Source: Fasciolopsis buskii
Taxonomy: Eukaryota; Platyhelminthes; Trematoda; Plagiorchiida; Fasciolidae
Assembly (NCBI GenBank): GCA_008360955.1
Contig: LUCM01006167.1
Location: 145,504 to 209,503 of the forward strand
Direction: 5' to 3'
Length of the DNA: 64,000 bases
Every line of letters starts with the position of its first letter. The first letter of the stretch is position 1. Positions 13,601-24,744 of the stretch are shown in pieces. The notes below the pieces were generated by a model. The model was not told the origin of the DNA, ran no database searches, and saw only the letters and a list, made by a program, of their open reading frames with translations. Position numbers and translations under genes: made by a program.

Positions 13601-16515
13601 TCGCGATGCACCATTGCTGACGCGGTAACGACATTTGGGATGCGTTTTTCGCATTTTCGGAGCGTAAATGAATGCTTCAAGATTGGATTGGGTCAAAGCG
13701 AAACCCTTTTTCTCGCATGGGGAAGGATAAGATGAGGTACTCAATATTTTCTCCTTCTGCTCTGAGTGGATGATGTTATTAAGTAGCGACCAGAGCAACG
13801 GCAAAGTTGAACAAGTGAACTGAACTGGTTTAGCATCATTGTAACGAGCAGTTGCGCAGCACACGATAATCACAACTTTGCACTAGTTTACCGGACTTTT
13901 CAAAAAATATTCTAAGCAGATCCGCTCGGGAAAAGGAACTAGCAACAGTGTCTTGACAAATTCCCCAACAGCTGGACAGACAATTCAGTCCATGATTAGC
14001 TGACTTGCGAGTGTTCCCATTTTATTGCTCAGCTCTCCACGTAGTTGACGGACCCCTCTGGTGGCCAGCGAAAGAAAGTGGAATTCACATCGGCTACAAC
14101 AATACACTCATTAGGATTAATTGACCCATTGTAGACGTTTAGGGAGGGGGGTAGATAAATACAGGTGTGTGTACACGCTCATAATCGCCGTTGCACGGAA
14201 ACTTTTACAAACAAAAGTCGGTCTTTATGCAATGTACAAGCTTCATGTAACACGCGATTGGTTTCGCTTCAATTTGCCTACTTTCCGGTATCACAGTAGT
14301 AAGTTCCAGGATGTGGTTTCCACGGAACTTGTTTGAACGGTAATCGACCGTGTTCTGCACTAGTTGGATTTGTGGGATATTTTACAGGTTGTTTTTTGTG
14401 ACATCGCTGAATCCCTAGACCTGAGCTATGGTGTAATCGATTCTGACCAATGCATCAGGGTTAACGGTTTTTCCGTTCCGTCAATCATGCACTGCACGTA
14501 GACATGATTTAGAGCATACGGAAATTCACAATCACATTGCCATCACTTGCAGATGATGGTTTTCAGGTTGATCAAATCGAGCCATTGGTTGGAATCAAAT
14601 CACCACGCAGTGTTCTTGGACCAGACGTACGGAAGTATCGTGTTCATATTTATCTCGTGTTTACTTTTTACAATAAAGCAAACAAAGAACAGTTTTGAGA
14701 GAAGCATGTCGGCAATCTGGCCGAGCAACAGGTAGTTAGTTGTTCCGAATTTGCAAAATCACCAACGCTTGAAGGACTTTAAAATGTATGATCCATGAAA
14801 TGAAGGTGATAATGAGTAAAGTCCAGTCATTTTTACTGTGTCTTACGAAAATTAATGTGTAAGGACTACACAATACAAAATAACAGACCTAGTCAATTAT
14901 GATCGACCATGTTTTCAATCTTTTGGAGCCGGATCAAGTTAACCAGGTGTGATTCATCTGACGAGTGCAGCGACGGAACGGGTGGCGTCTGTCGGTCATC
15001 TGGAAGTTGTCTCAAATTCGTTAAGTGTAACAAATATTCGTTTTTATTTAGATGTGGTGAGACTTTCCCTGTGAAACGCTCTGTTCCCGGGGACCGTGTT
15101 TAAAATCGTCGAACTTAAGGTGTGCTTTTTAGAATTTGGATTCTGATGACGGCTATTATAATTTTTCGGACTTGTGGGCCATCGAAAACCGAGATTCACT
15201 TGGTTCACAGCCTGAAACTTATAAGTTTTCGTGTTTAGGGAACACTTATTGCTGACCTTGTCGTAACCCCGAAATCACTGATGCAAATGGTAAAATGGAT
15301 GAAGGCATTGTGATTGCCTTTCCATAGGTTGAACTTTGTTCTTCCTGTATGATATTTTATTTTCTTGAATTTTTTTACCGAAGCTTCCGTTGCATCATGG
15401 TACACTGCTTCTCCTGGCATTTTTGCAAAATCCGGGAATAATGTGATCCGAACATTTGAATCGCAGATACCTCCAATGCTGACCAGTGCCCATGTTTGCC
15501 TTAATGATCCGTACAAATTCTAAATAACGTAAACAGATGTTATCACATTCTCAGTTTATTCATGACATTTTCAGAACGTTTGTGACTTGTAAAATATGAA
15601 ATCTAGCCCAGTTAGGTAACTGCAATCCCCAGTATTACCTCATGTGGCACATTAATCATTAGTGTATTTTAGTCTGCGACACTTCTTCTTTCAGCTTTCA
15701 AACAATCCCATGAATATTTTTCTTAATCAGTACAGTCAGGATCGAGATCACGACGCTTCGGGTAGCTTTCTCTTTCCTTTCGACTGCATGAAATACGATA
15801 AATGATCAGTCTAGCTAAACTTCACTCCCTGTCATAACAAGTACAGAAAACATCTCTCACCATCTCGCGTCAACCTGTTTGCAATCGATAATCGGTGGCA
15901 ATGAATTACAGGGTTACTTTGACGCCGCTGGGAACGTCGAGGACCACGTGATTCCCGATTTGGCTACGACCATCTCATCCAATGTAAATACAGTCCAAGT
16001 GACCTGTCATTGCGACTATCGGCGAACACTGTTCTGATCAGTTCGCTAAGAAAAGGATAAGACCAAATCCGCGAGCTCTTTTCGAGAACACAATTCTTTT
16101 AGATGTAATTCGACGCGTCAAATGAAACAAAATGAGCGAGTTTACTCCATTCACAGAAGCGAAAGCATGCATGCTAGCAATTTACATTTTACCGAGGAAG
16201 AAGTCATAAATTGCGCTTTTTTACAATTTCCCCCTTTCGCGAAGCATGAATTTAGTCACACTGCTTGAAGGCTCTTTGTCGCTTTTTCAAAGGTTAGAGG
16301 TGGCGTTTCTCTCGATTCCTGCTGATTGGGACCGATTTGATCAGTTCGTCTTGTCAAGTAGTTTGACTCAACATCTGATGGTTTCAAATCTAAACAAAAC
16401 AACAAAATTTATTCCGTAAATTCATCGTTATCTCATCGGTGGTCCCCGTCTCAATTAACTGATTACGTGATGCCTTAGAGGTAAGGTCATGGAGTGTTGG
16501 GTATACTCGTTGCAG

Positions 16516-16800
16516 TTAGATCAATTCAACCTCACCAGTGTGACCACGTTTTGCATAATGGGAGCTCAGTGTGTGTTGTGCTAGAGCGTAGGGTCCGTCG
16601 GCTTTTTCACCGTTGACGAGCTTCATCAGATAAGTGTGCTCCTTTGGATGCGCTTCGAGTTGGATCACTTTGATAACTGATCTTGGCAACCTGAATCTCT
16701 TCGGATAGGATTGGCTAGGTTTCACTATTCTCGGACTTGCCGATTTATCTGAACTGGAACCCAGATCCTAAATCTTTCGGCAAAGCTGTGCGTCGTTAAA
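16516..16800 (-). pseudogene. possible LTR-retroelement integrase C-terminus remnant
   Basis: The minus-strand translation contains a stretch reading YPKRFRLPRSVIKVIQLEA, followed by HPKEHTYLMKLVNGE. In an adjacent frame upstream there is FRIWVPVQINRQVRE. This order (a VWLxVP-like block, then a K-F-x-x-P-W-x-G-P-F-x-V-like block, then a Y-x-L strand) resembles the C-terminal end of Gypsy-type pol polyproteins. The frames are broken and the resemblance is weak. A host exon or chance are alternatives. Confidence 0.2.
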
Positions 16801-18074
16801 GGTTTACCCGGTGAGAATGTCAGTTCAATAGCCCATTAATCTTGGTCGACAGTGCCACTGTTTGTGCTTTTCCTAGCTTTCGCCTGAGTTCCATACTAAA
16901 TGGTCCACCAACCTGATCGACTTTTCCGGTTTAGCAGGTTGTGATAATGATAGAAAACATGGACTGACTACTCATAGTGAGACACCGTTACGATGTTTCA
17001 AACCTCGCAAAGCCTGGTCAACCGGGTTTGTACTGACGTGCCGCCGTTGCTTTACTCTTGTCAGTTCAAGAGTAGTTGTTTTTGGCTTTCGCGACAAGCA
17101 TGATGACATAATGCACAGACTCTACATCTCCATCATCCAGTCCACCCATAAGCATCTAACAGTAAAGACTATTTTCACAGTAGTTTCAGCAATTTAAGAG
17201 CTTGCCAAGACAATTCAAGAGCCATCAAGCCCTGCTATTTGGGCTTCTTCTCTCATGTCAGGTGAAATACCGGTAGCTTTGGGCTATTTAACTACTCTGA
17301 TATTTTGGGGTGAATTTTAGTGATAGCAAACCACTCGAAAAGAATTTTTAAAAAGCTGACAATAAATATTAACTCATCAAATCTGGAAACTTGAATTCTT
17401 CACTTCTGCATATAAAAATGTCGATCACCGTAGGATGTGACTAACGCTTCCTGAAGTCACAACAAAATGAAATGATTTTTTAAAATCAGTTTTAACGAAG
17501 CGATCAAGCAAGTTTGATGGACATGGGGAAAGTAATTCGGGATATATAGTGGCAAGATCACACCGGACAGCACAAATGCTTGTACCGAATGGCATTTGAC
17601 TTTTGGGGACCTTTGGCTATCAAGTTGAATTGAAGTTAAAGTACTCGCTCGACTATGGACGACAGTTCTATCTACCCAATTTTCCGTTGTTAACCGTTGA
17701 AAAGTGACAGGTCGACTATGATTTAGAGAAAAAACACGAAGCACATTGCATCAGAAACAAGCATACATGTGCAAATATTCCAGCGATGGTTGGCTGTATA
17801 GATGTGAAATTTCGGTTTCCCTAAGAGAAACGAGCAGTCGTTGTAACACTGAATGACAAACTTATTCTATTAAAGAAATTCTTTCATTTTAAGGAATCGT
17901 CATCCTGAAACACCAGTGAGTTTTGTTTACATTCTTCCAATAGTATATTTGGCGCACGGTTGGAAGTTGAATTTCTCCTGCACGGGTTTGAGAAACTGAC
18001 CATTAAAAAGAAGAAAATGCCGAGAATGTCCACTAGTCAAACGATCAATAGATGTCCTTTGATGTATTCAAGCA

Positions 18075-18230
18075 CTACCACAGGGTGACGGTTTGCATGC
18101 CTCCATGACCCAACAAACTATACGGGATAGCCGAAGATTCAGTCATGCATAAAAGGTCAGTGGGTAGAGGCTTGGCGAAGTAGTTTCTTGGTCCAACATT
18201 TTAGGATTTGATTTGAGCTCCAACTGGTAG
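18075..18230 (+). mobile_element. 5' end of an RTE copy interrupted by a Penelope-like element
   Basis: This stretch aligns by eye with the 5' untranslated start of the RTE copy at 39,360-39,500: GGTGACGGTTTGCATGCC, then CTCCATGACCCAACAAACTATAC, GGTCAGTGGGTAGAGGC and a GACGAAGTAGT-like block. Homology stops where the Penelope-like sequence begins and resumes after it at about 20,917 with the next part of the same RTE 5' region. It is therefore the left half of an RTE copy that continues to about 23,280. Confidence 0.7.
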
Positions 18231-18239
18231 GAAACTAGC

Positions 18240-18325
18240 AAATTTGTTGCACTCATTCACCAGTCACAGGCAAAAATTAAACATTCTTACCTACGCTGTC
18301 CAATACCATATACCTAAATCCCTGA
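18240..18325 (+). repeat. left terminal repeat of the Penelope-like element
   Basis: It shares the order AATTTGTTGCA, CATTCACC, ACGCTGTCCAATACCATATAC and TAAATCCCTG with the right repeat at 20,825-20,916, with gaps and substitutions between. Confidence 0.6.
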
Positions 18326-19189
18326 AGCGATAATATATAGGAAAGAAATTTACCTTCCTCAAAGGGGCATAATGCAAGAATTGAAGCACTGAAAACAGCC
18401 GGTGACGCTGAAAAACCTCAATCAATATTTTATGTTCAATGTCAGGTTTGCCAAAGTAAATGAATAAGTGGATTTCATCGAGGAGTACAAAAAAGTATCC
18501 GATAAATTGCTGGGAATCGTTACATAGATGTAACGTTATGCCAAACACGAGATCCATTCAACGTCTTGCGTTGAAATACAGAAGTATGTCATTCCACTAA
18601 CGTATTAGTAGCCAGTGCTGCGAAGCTGCAGGTGAACATATCGACTGCCATTTGTGAACTATGTGTAATCGGTCGGGTATGGACCACGTGACAAGAAACG
18701 GTAAAGGCTTCTCAACAGTCTCCATAAAGAATTACCCGGTTCAAAATTTTCTGAATATTCAGAGAGTTACGTGCACAGCTGTTCTTCTGTATCACTGTTT
18801 TTATTGGAAGCATTAACTCTCGGACCTAAATTTTACATGTCAACAAAATTATCACCAGAGAAAAACTGAAACAAAATTCGAGAGCTTAATTAGCCAGTTT
18901 CATGGTCACATACTTGTATCGTTACAGTCAGTGGACAACAGGGAGACTTCATTTGTTTACCAATACCAAAAGTATAATTCTATGAGACCGTATCAAAAGG
19001 AATTTCAATCAAACAGCATAAAGAAGCCGTCCGAGAACCAACAGAAGGGCATGAGTAGTTACTGTCAAAGCCAGGGACAGGTTGGGTGCTGCTCGGTAGA
19101 GATGATTGTAACGTAAAAATGATGGCTATATTGAGTAATGATTCGAAGTTCACATGTAAGCGAGGAGAACAAGAAAAAACACAGGAATC

Positions 19190-20680
19190 GGGAGAAAGAA
19201 TAGCGGAAATTTTAACTTAACTGCAGTCTGGTAATTTTATCAAGACACTGTATAAAAAACTAGCACTATGTGGTTCCTGTCCACCAAGAATTTACGGTTT
19301 ACCGAAGGTACATAAGGCTAATGCATATCTTAAAGAGACACTTGATATAAGTTGTGCCGCTTATCAGGTTACCTCGCAGTGGATTAGTGAGATTCTCAAA
19401 CCGTCAAGCAGGAAATTAGACTGCCGCTGCATAGCAGATTCCTCCACTTTTGTCGAGAGGATAGAAAATCACAATGTGACAGGTGAGACTATGTTGTCCC
19501 TTGATGTGGACCCATTGTTCACAAGCGTCCCGTTGATCGAGACGGTGGAACTTATATGCCGATACTTAACTGAAGACGCACGCGTTGTTGGGATATTTGT
19601 GACTAAAACCAAAGACCTCAGATACACATGAAATGCACAGTTCCTATATGACGAGATGCTACAAAAGCAAAGAGGGAATAGGCATGGGAACACCGTTTGA
19701 ACCTATTCTTGCGGACATACTCCTGGTCAAGCTGGAGTTCGGACCATCATTTCTAGTATGAAATTGTATACCAGATATATGGATGACACATCTATCATTT
19801 GCGATTCTGAGAGAGAACCCAACGAATTACCACGTACGTTTGGCACTGCATAACCGACTATCAAGTTCATAATGGTGAATGGCAATTTCCTCGGGTTTCT
19901 GGATGCAGGCATGCGCCGAGTACAGGGCAGTCACATAGTAAGAAATGCATTTCATAACGATATTTGGGTTGGGATCACACGTATTTTTTTAGCTTTGTCC
20001 CTCTCAGATACAATAAGGAGTAAATGCAGTGAGAAAGATTTACGTTCCCAGACACTCGGCAAGAGGCTGGAGTGTATATGGCAGGTGTTAAAGGCAAACG
20101 GTTATCCGAATAGACCTGCCTGTAGATAGATCGTTGAGAGATTGCCAATCTTGAACCCAATTAGCGAGCAAAGAAGTGCATCTTAACGTTACGTTTAAGG
20201 TAGATAGCGCGTTTGAAATGCCAGGACATCACTTATCGAAAACCATTGGAATAACCTCCTCTGTCGTACAGGTGCGAGTCGTACCAATGAACAAGCCGCT
20301 TACAGTTTAACGGCCGACGGGTGCATCGCCTCAACCGTTTGTGATATCAATTCATGAGTTCTTGTAGTGCACTGCAAACTGAACACACGACAAAACTAGA
20401 CAATAGAACCGTTGAATATTTTGCGGCTTCTGTTCGGAAGGACGCGATGGAGAAAGTAAACGATGCAATCCTGAAACACTTGAGCGACATCGGATATCAA
20501 GTTGACCCCGCAGCAGCTTTCAAGACGGCCTTAACAACAATGGAGATTAACACGAGAGAAATACGTAAAAGATTCCTCAGGATAGCTGAAGTCATGGCAA
20601 CAAGAATATTAGCTCGAGACCTTTGTAAGCAACGCAATCTTGCACAACCTTACAGTTGTCTTGGTCAGGAAAAGAAATGA
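19190..20680 (+). pseudogene. Penelope-like RT with GIY-YIG remnant
   Basis: Across several frames the plus strand gives the Penelope RT motifs in order. First comes PRIYGLPKVHKANAYLK (about 19,280), then SLDVDPLFTSVPLIETV (about 19,500). The catalytic block RYMDDTSIICDSE follows, with YMDD at 19,776-19,787, and then TIKFIMVNGNFLGFLDA and FVPLRYNKE. Downstream, at 20,354-20,680, an open frame has VNDAILKHLSDIGYQVDPAAAF and LARDLCKQRNLAQPYS. These match the C-terminal part of the Penelope endonuclease domain as I know it (NSAI..HL...GH.V, then LC.QK...Q). In-frame stops at about 19,629, 19,709 and 20,019 plus frame changes show that it is inactive. The aspartates of the RT core are still present. 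Confidence 0.75.
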
Positions 20681-20824
20681 GATGATTCCTGTTGGATGTT
20701 CAATCTACACCCAACAATTTTCAGGCTTATCCTATCTATGCATCCGCATTTGAATTTAATCGTTCGCACATAAGACACATGCGTCCCTTCACAACTCGGA
20801 CTATGAAATTCCAGTAGGTCGTCA

Positions 20825-20916
20825 AGCTATCGAATTTGTTGCATTCATTCACCTTTTACAAGTGACAGATATACCCATGTATTCACGCTATCCAATACCA
20901 TATACGTAAAGCCCTG
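20825..20916 (+). repeat. right terminal repeat of the Penelope-like element
   Basis: Contains CGAATTTGTTGCATTCATTC and ACGCTATCCAATACCATATACG, then TAAAGCCCTG, after which RTE homology resumes. It is the partner of 18,240-18,325. Confidence 0.6.
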
Positions 20917-23280
20917 CTGGTCAGAACTCCGCCTTTTCCACTCAACATTTGTCTTCTATCAAACTCCTATGTCCTCCCGCTCTGCATACCACTTCATAAT
21001 TCCACTGACAACATGCCCCATTCTTCCAGCGATTCATTGTCAAAGGGTGTCTTAGGTGATTTTTAGCCCCGCCGATAATATTTTCTCGAGTCTAATCCGT
21101 ATGTGAATCTCGGCTCCTACCGTGCCTACTCTCATGCACACCGGTTAACAAAGGCGTTCAGCGCTGACAATGAACTCGCTTTCAGTTGACGCCTCGCGAG
21201 TCAGTGAAATGCAAACTCAAGATTCGAATAATACAATTCAATTAACTACTTCTAATATCTCACCAAGATATTTCCGCCCTATACCAGCAGCCGGGGCCGG
21301 ACGGGCTGCGTGTTACTGTGGTGCACGAGTGGTCTCCACTAGAAAGATTGAAACATCTCTTTCAAACTGGATCCTGATTAATAGTAGTTCATGCACTGCA
21401 AAACTCCATGGGTCAGATGGCGTTCGAAAGAGTAGCTGTGAAAGCGCAACTAATTTGTCATTTCGGCATGTACTCCAGAAAATGCTAGACACTGGCACGC
21501 AGAATGACGAGTTTTATGATGAATTTGTCACTCTCGTTTGCAACAACAACAATACCAAGAAGAGCTGATATTGCAGTGGTAGTTTGGTGATTTTTGACGT
21601 ATAGGCGTTGAGCCTTGTCCATTCAGCTCACAGAAGACAGAGATAGGCTTCTTCAGTTTTGTGCGGACAATCGATTGCTCTTTTTTTAGCGCGAATTCTC
21701 GGAATAGTTGCTTCACAGAGAAACATACCGCTCTAACTCCACAGGTGCTTTGAGTCGGACCAGTCATACGACAGTAAGTTACAGTCGGTGCGATTTCGTT
21801 TAAAACCGTAGGTCGTACTAGTCCGTGTGCAGAGAATTGGACCGTGTTAGTTTTAACGTGATTTGCACTGCAACTCAGAGACCATTGATCCAAACACAAA
21901 AAATCGGTTAGCCGCACAACGTTTGTTTAACTGGGCTGTTAAAACCACTTACAAACAAGAACTGTCAGACGAGCCAAATCCTCCAACGAACGACAATTCT
22001 GGGAACAAATCAAGCGGGCAATGCATTTGGCAGCACTTTTCACTCCCGGTTCTAAATCCGTCATCCATTAAAAAAATTGAATCTCGTAAGAATCGTTGAG
22101 CCTAACAGAGCAAAAGCGCCACCATGCCGCAATTACAGTGTCAAGTGACGATAAGCTTTAAGAAGGACCGTGAAAGCAGATGGATTGAAGTAGCCAAAGA
22201 AATGGAAATTGCAGCTACATCAGGCAACAACCAAAGACTGTGATTAGGACCATACGCGACACAGAAAGGTTGTAAACTTCGACTAGTGAAACCGCACTGT
22301 CAAAAAAGTGTGAAAACTTTAACCACTGTTCTGGTTCGTATAAGTGCAGTTAGACAACTTCAATGAAATACACAATATATCCCGGCCCAAAATGGCAGAT
22401 GGAGACAGCAAACGATATGGACCAGTGTCGCAGTCAATGGTCTGGTTGCATTCCAAGTTTTTAATCTAATGAATATTTGTTCGGCTTATTATTTGCAGTC
22501 GATCTTTCACTATTCCTTGATATTTTTCCTTTGGTTAGATGAAATAGCGAGGTAGGGACCAAAACCAGAGAACTACGTGTAAGATTAGTAGTTGCAAAGA
22601 CTGAACTGAGTGAAATCGTCATAGGAAGGGAGGATCTATTCTTGGTGAACACCAGATGTTCGGCCATCGTCAAGGATCAGCTTAGCTTGGGGTGCTTTTG
22701 CAAAAATTGCGACGTCAACAGCTGTGAATCCGTGAGTTGTCATTTAATTCCTCAATGGAACTGGAAAGGGGTCGAACATTCGACTACCGATGTGGGGAAA
22801 ATCGGTCGGTCTCAAATGGTTAGAAAAGTCTTGATAAAAGCATTCACCTCCTTGCAATAAGACATCTGGATCCGCCAGCGTATTCTGTTGTCATGGGATG
22901 AGTCCCTGGTTGTACCCATTATCAATAAGGGAACATGTATTAATTGCAGTAATCACCGCGAAATTACCTAATTTTGACATTTACCAAGGCTACAGTTTCA
23001 ACAACGCAGCGAAGTCTGACGCTGATTCGGGAAAGTAACGTCCGCGAAAAGCAAACCACAGTTCACGCAAGTCACGGCTCAATCAAGCAGATTTTCACCC
23101 TTCGTTAGCCACTTGAAATACAATATACATCGTCGCACGAAAATCGGGATTTTTCTTGGCTTAAAGACACCTTGGATCCCGTCGAACGATCAACACTTAT
23201 TTGCTCTCAGTTACTGGGGGAAATCGACAAGGTAGCATGTCAGAAACAAGACAATCATGTAATGATCACCTTATAATTTT
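20917..23280 (+). pseudogene. RTE-like endonuclease-RT remnant, right half of the split copy
   Basis: The plus strand first matches the RTE 5' region (about 20,917-21,130). It then enters the apurinic-like endonuclease: LSVDASRVSEMQTQDSNNTI is the VCCVSETRxQDSSxVI block, and RLLQFCADNRLLFF at about 21,630 is the NGERLLxFCxDNRLFLxSTxF block. A linker at 22,130-22,260 follows. The RT start has DIWIRQRILLSWDESLVVPI (about 22,860) and then NCSNHREIT. Last comes a mangled copy of the GRGCIDQIFTLRQxLE and FLxLKxxFDxVxR blocks at about 23,070-23,200. Many stops and frameshifts are present. The copy seems to end near 23,280 without the YADD half, which is missing or too decayed to see. Confidence 0.7.
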
Positions 23281-23522
23281 TCCCTGGAATCCACATTTCG
23301 CAGTAGACTATATTTAGATCTACGGACTGAACAAATCAGATCCTTTGTGGAACATTGTCCGGGCAAATGGTTCCCGATTAGTGAACTACGAAACACATCG
23401 AACTCAAACCGAATAATACCAATCGGCAGGATGCCAGTAAGGAATGATAGAATGCAGTCAGTTCAGCTCAGTTTGCACAGCCGCAAACACTGGCGGCTAC
23501 AACAGAGCACCAAAGAATAAAA

Positions 23523-24593
23523 GAAGGAAATCGGGGAATAGTGAAAGACCAACCGCGAAATGATGAAACGAACAATTTCATGGAAAAAAAGTAAACGGAT
23601 GTAAAAAACCATTGGCGAAGCACGGAGCCATATCATCCAGTGAGTTCAAACAACGCTCCCATGTGTCGGAAAAATGCCGCAATGTAGCTGCCACAACACG
23701 AGCTAGTCCATTGGTTACAGCTCCCATTCTTTTCAACCATGTCATCGACTGGTCACCTAGAGCCATACTTTGACAATTACCAGTCTCAGAACAGTGTACA
23801 ACGAGGCAAGCCTCTCGTGGACAGGCACAAAACATGTCCCAACCACCTTGACCTATTCGGGCTCAGTGTCTCTTCTAATTACTAGAACCCATGACGCAGG
23901 ACCTCACACCCAACTTTTGATTTACTCGCAAAATTCTACCAACATATTCTGCCAATAATACGAAAACAACGATGTTCAAACAGAGAAATTATCTGTATAT
24001 TTTCTTTCGATACACATGTTTCGGTGGCGCATGGCACCGCTGACATTACGGGCGTTGCGTTTACTCGGCTTTTGACCGACAACCGAATGCCGCGCCACCG
24101 CCACAGATGCCTCAAATTAGCAAATATCAATCGGACCTTCTGTATGAAGGAAGACACCTCCTCCGATATAGGACCACAAAAGTAACAAAATCTGTAAGTC
24201 TCACCCAGTTTCTTCCCCGCAAGGAAAAGGTTCGGCTTCGAGCCAATCCACTCCTGCAACAGCATTTTACACTGCAAAGGTTCAAAATTCATTTCAAACA
24301 TATCTGCACGATCGAGAAAAACCTGTAACTCTATTGAATCTTCACTCAGTAGCACAACGTCATCCGCACATCGGAAATCAGACAGATTCCGATCTGAGCA
24401 AATGTGAACGTTTCTATCCTCACACGAGGACCGGATTATCTCCATGGCAATGTTGAAAAGAAAAAGTGAAACAGGGCAACCCTGACGAAGCTCGCTTCTC
24501 GTGGTGAACTTGGTAAAGCGTTGTCGCAAGCACGAAATCCGCTTCGGCTGTTTGTATTGGACGGTGAAATCACCAGCAACGACCACAATGTCC
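23523..24593 (-). repeat. first unit of an exact 1,071 bp tandem duplication
   Basis: Every stretch I compared is the same as 24,595-25,665, with a constant offset of 1,072. The duplicated reading frames at 23,578/24,650, 23,770/24,842 and 23,936/25,008 have the same translations. The two units meet at a single N at 24,594. It contains the 3' half of an RTE RT on the minus strand. An unmerged contig overlap is the likeliest cause. Confidence 0.9.
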
Positions 24594-24594
24594 N
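24594..24594. other. single-N assembly join
   Basis: One ambiguous base exactly at the junction of two identical 1,071 bp blocks, as left by a scaffolder that failed to merge overlapping contig ends. Confidence 0.85.
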
Positions 24595-24744
24595 GAAGGA
24601 AATCGGGGAATAGTGAAAGACCAACCGCGAAATGATGAAACGAACAATTTCATGGAAAAAAAGTAAACGGATGTAAAAAACCATTGGCGAAGCACGGAGC
24701 CATATCATCCAGTGAGTTCAAACAACGCTCCCATGTGTCGGAAA

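Larger units (their letters stand above)
8650..18070. other. 9.4 kb with no supported gene
   Basis: No RNA gene, recognised domain or intact repeat was found, apart from a GT microsatellite at 10,618-10,648 and a doubtful Gypsy-like stretch at 16,516-16,800. Open frames at 9195-9619, 12,463-12,675 and 13,490-13,873 have no motif I recognise. The frame at 12,463 follows a plausible splice acceptor (TTTATCTTTTCAG at about 12,472-12,484), but I could not find flanking exons. Host intron or intergenic sequence is the simplest reading. Confidence 0.4.
18231..20916 (+). mobile_element. Penelope-like retroelement, nested in an RTE copy
   Basis: A block of about 2.7 kb between two halves of an RTE copy. 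It is bounded by similar direct repeats (about 18,240-18,325 and 20,825-20,916) that share AATTTGTTGCA, CATTCACC, and CCAATACCATATAC, as expected for the terminal repeats of Penelope-like elements. Its interior (19,190-20,680) encodes a decayed RT and a GIY-YIG-like C-terminal part. The open frame on the opposite strand at 18,291-18,557 is not convincing. Boundaries are approximate because the repeats have diverged. Confidence 0.7.
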
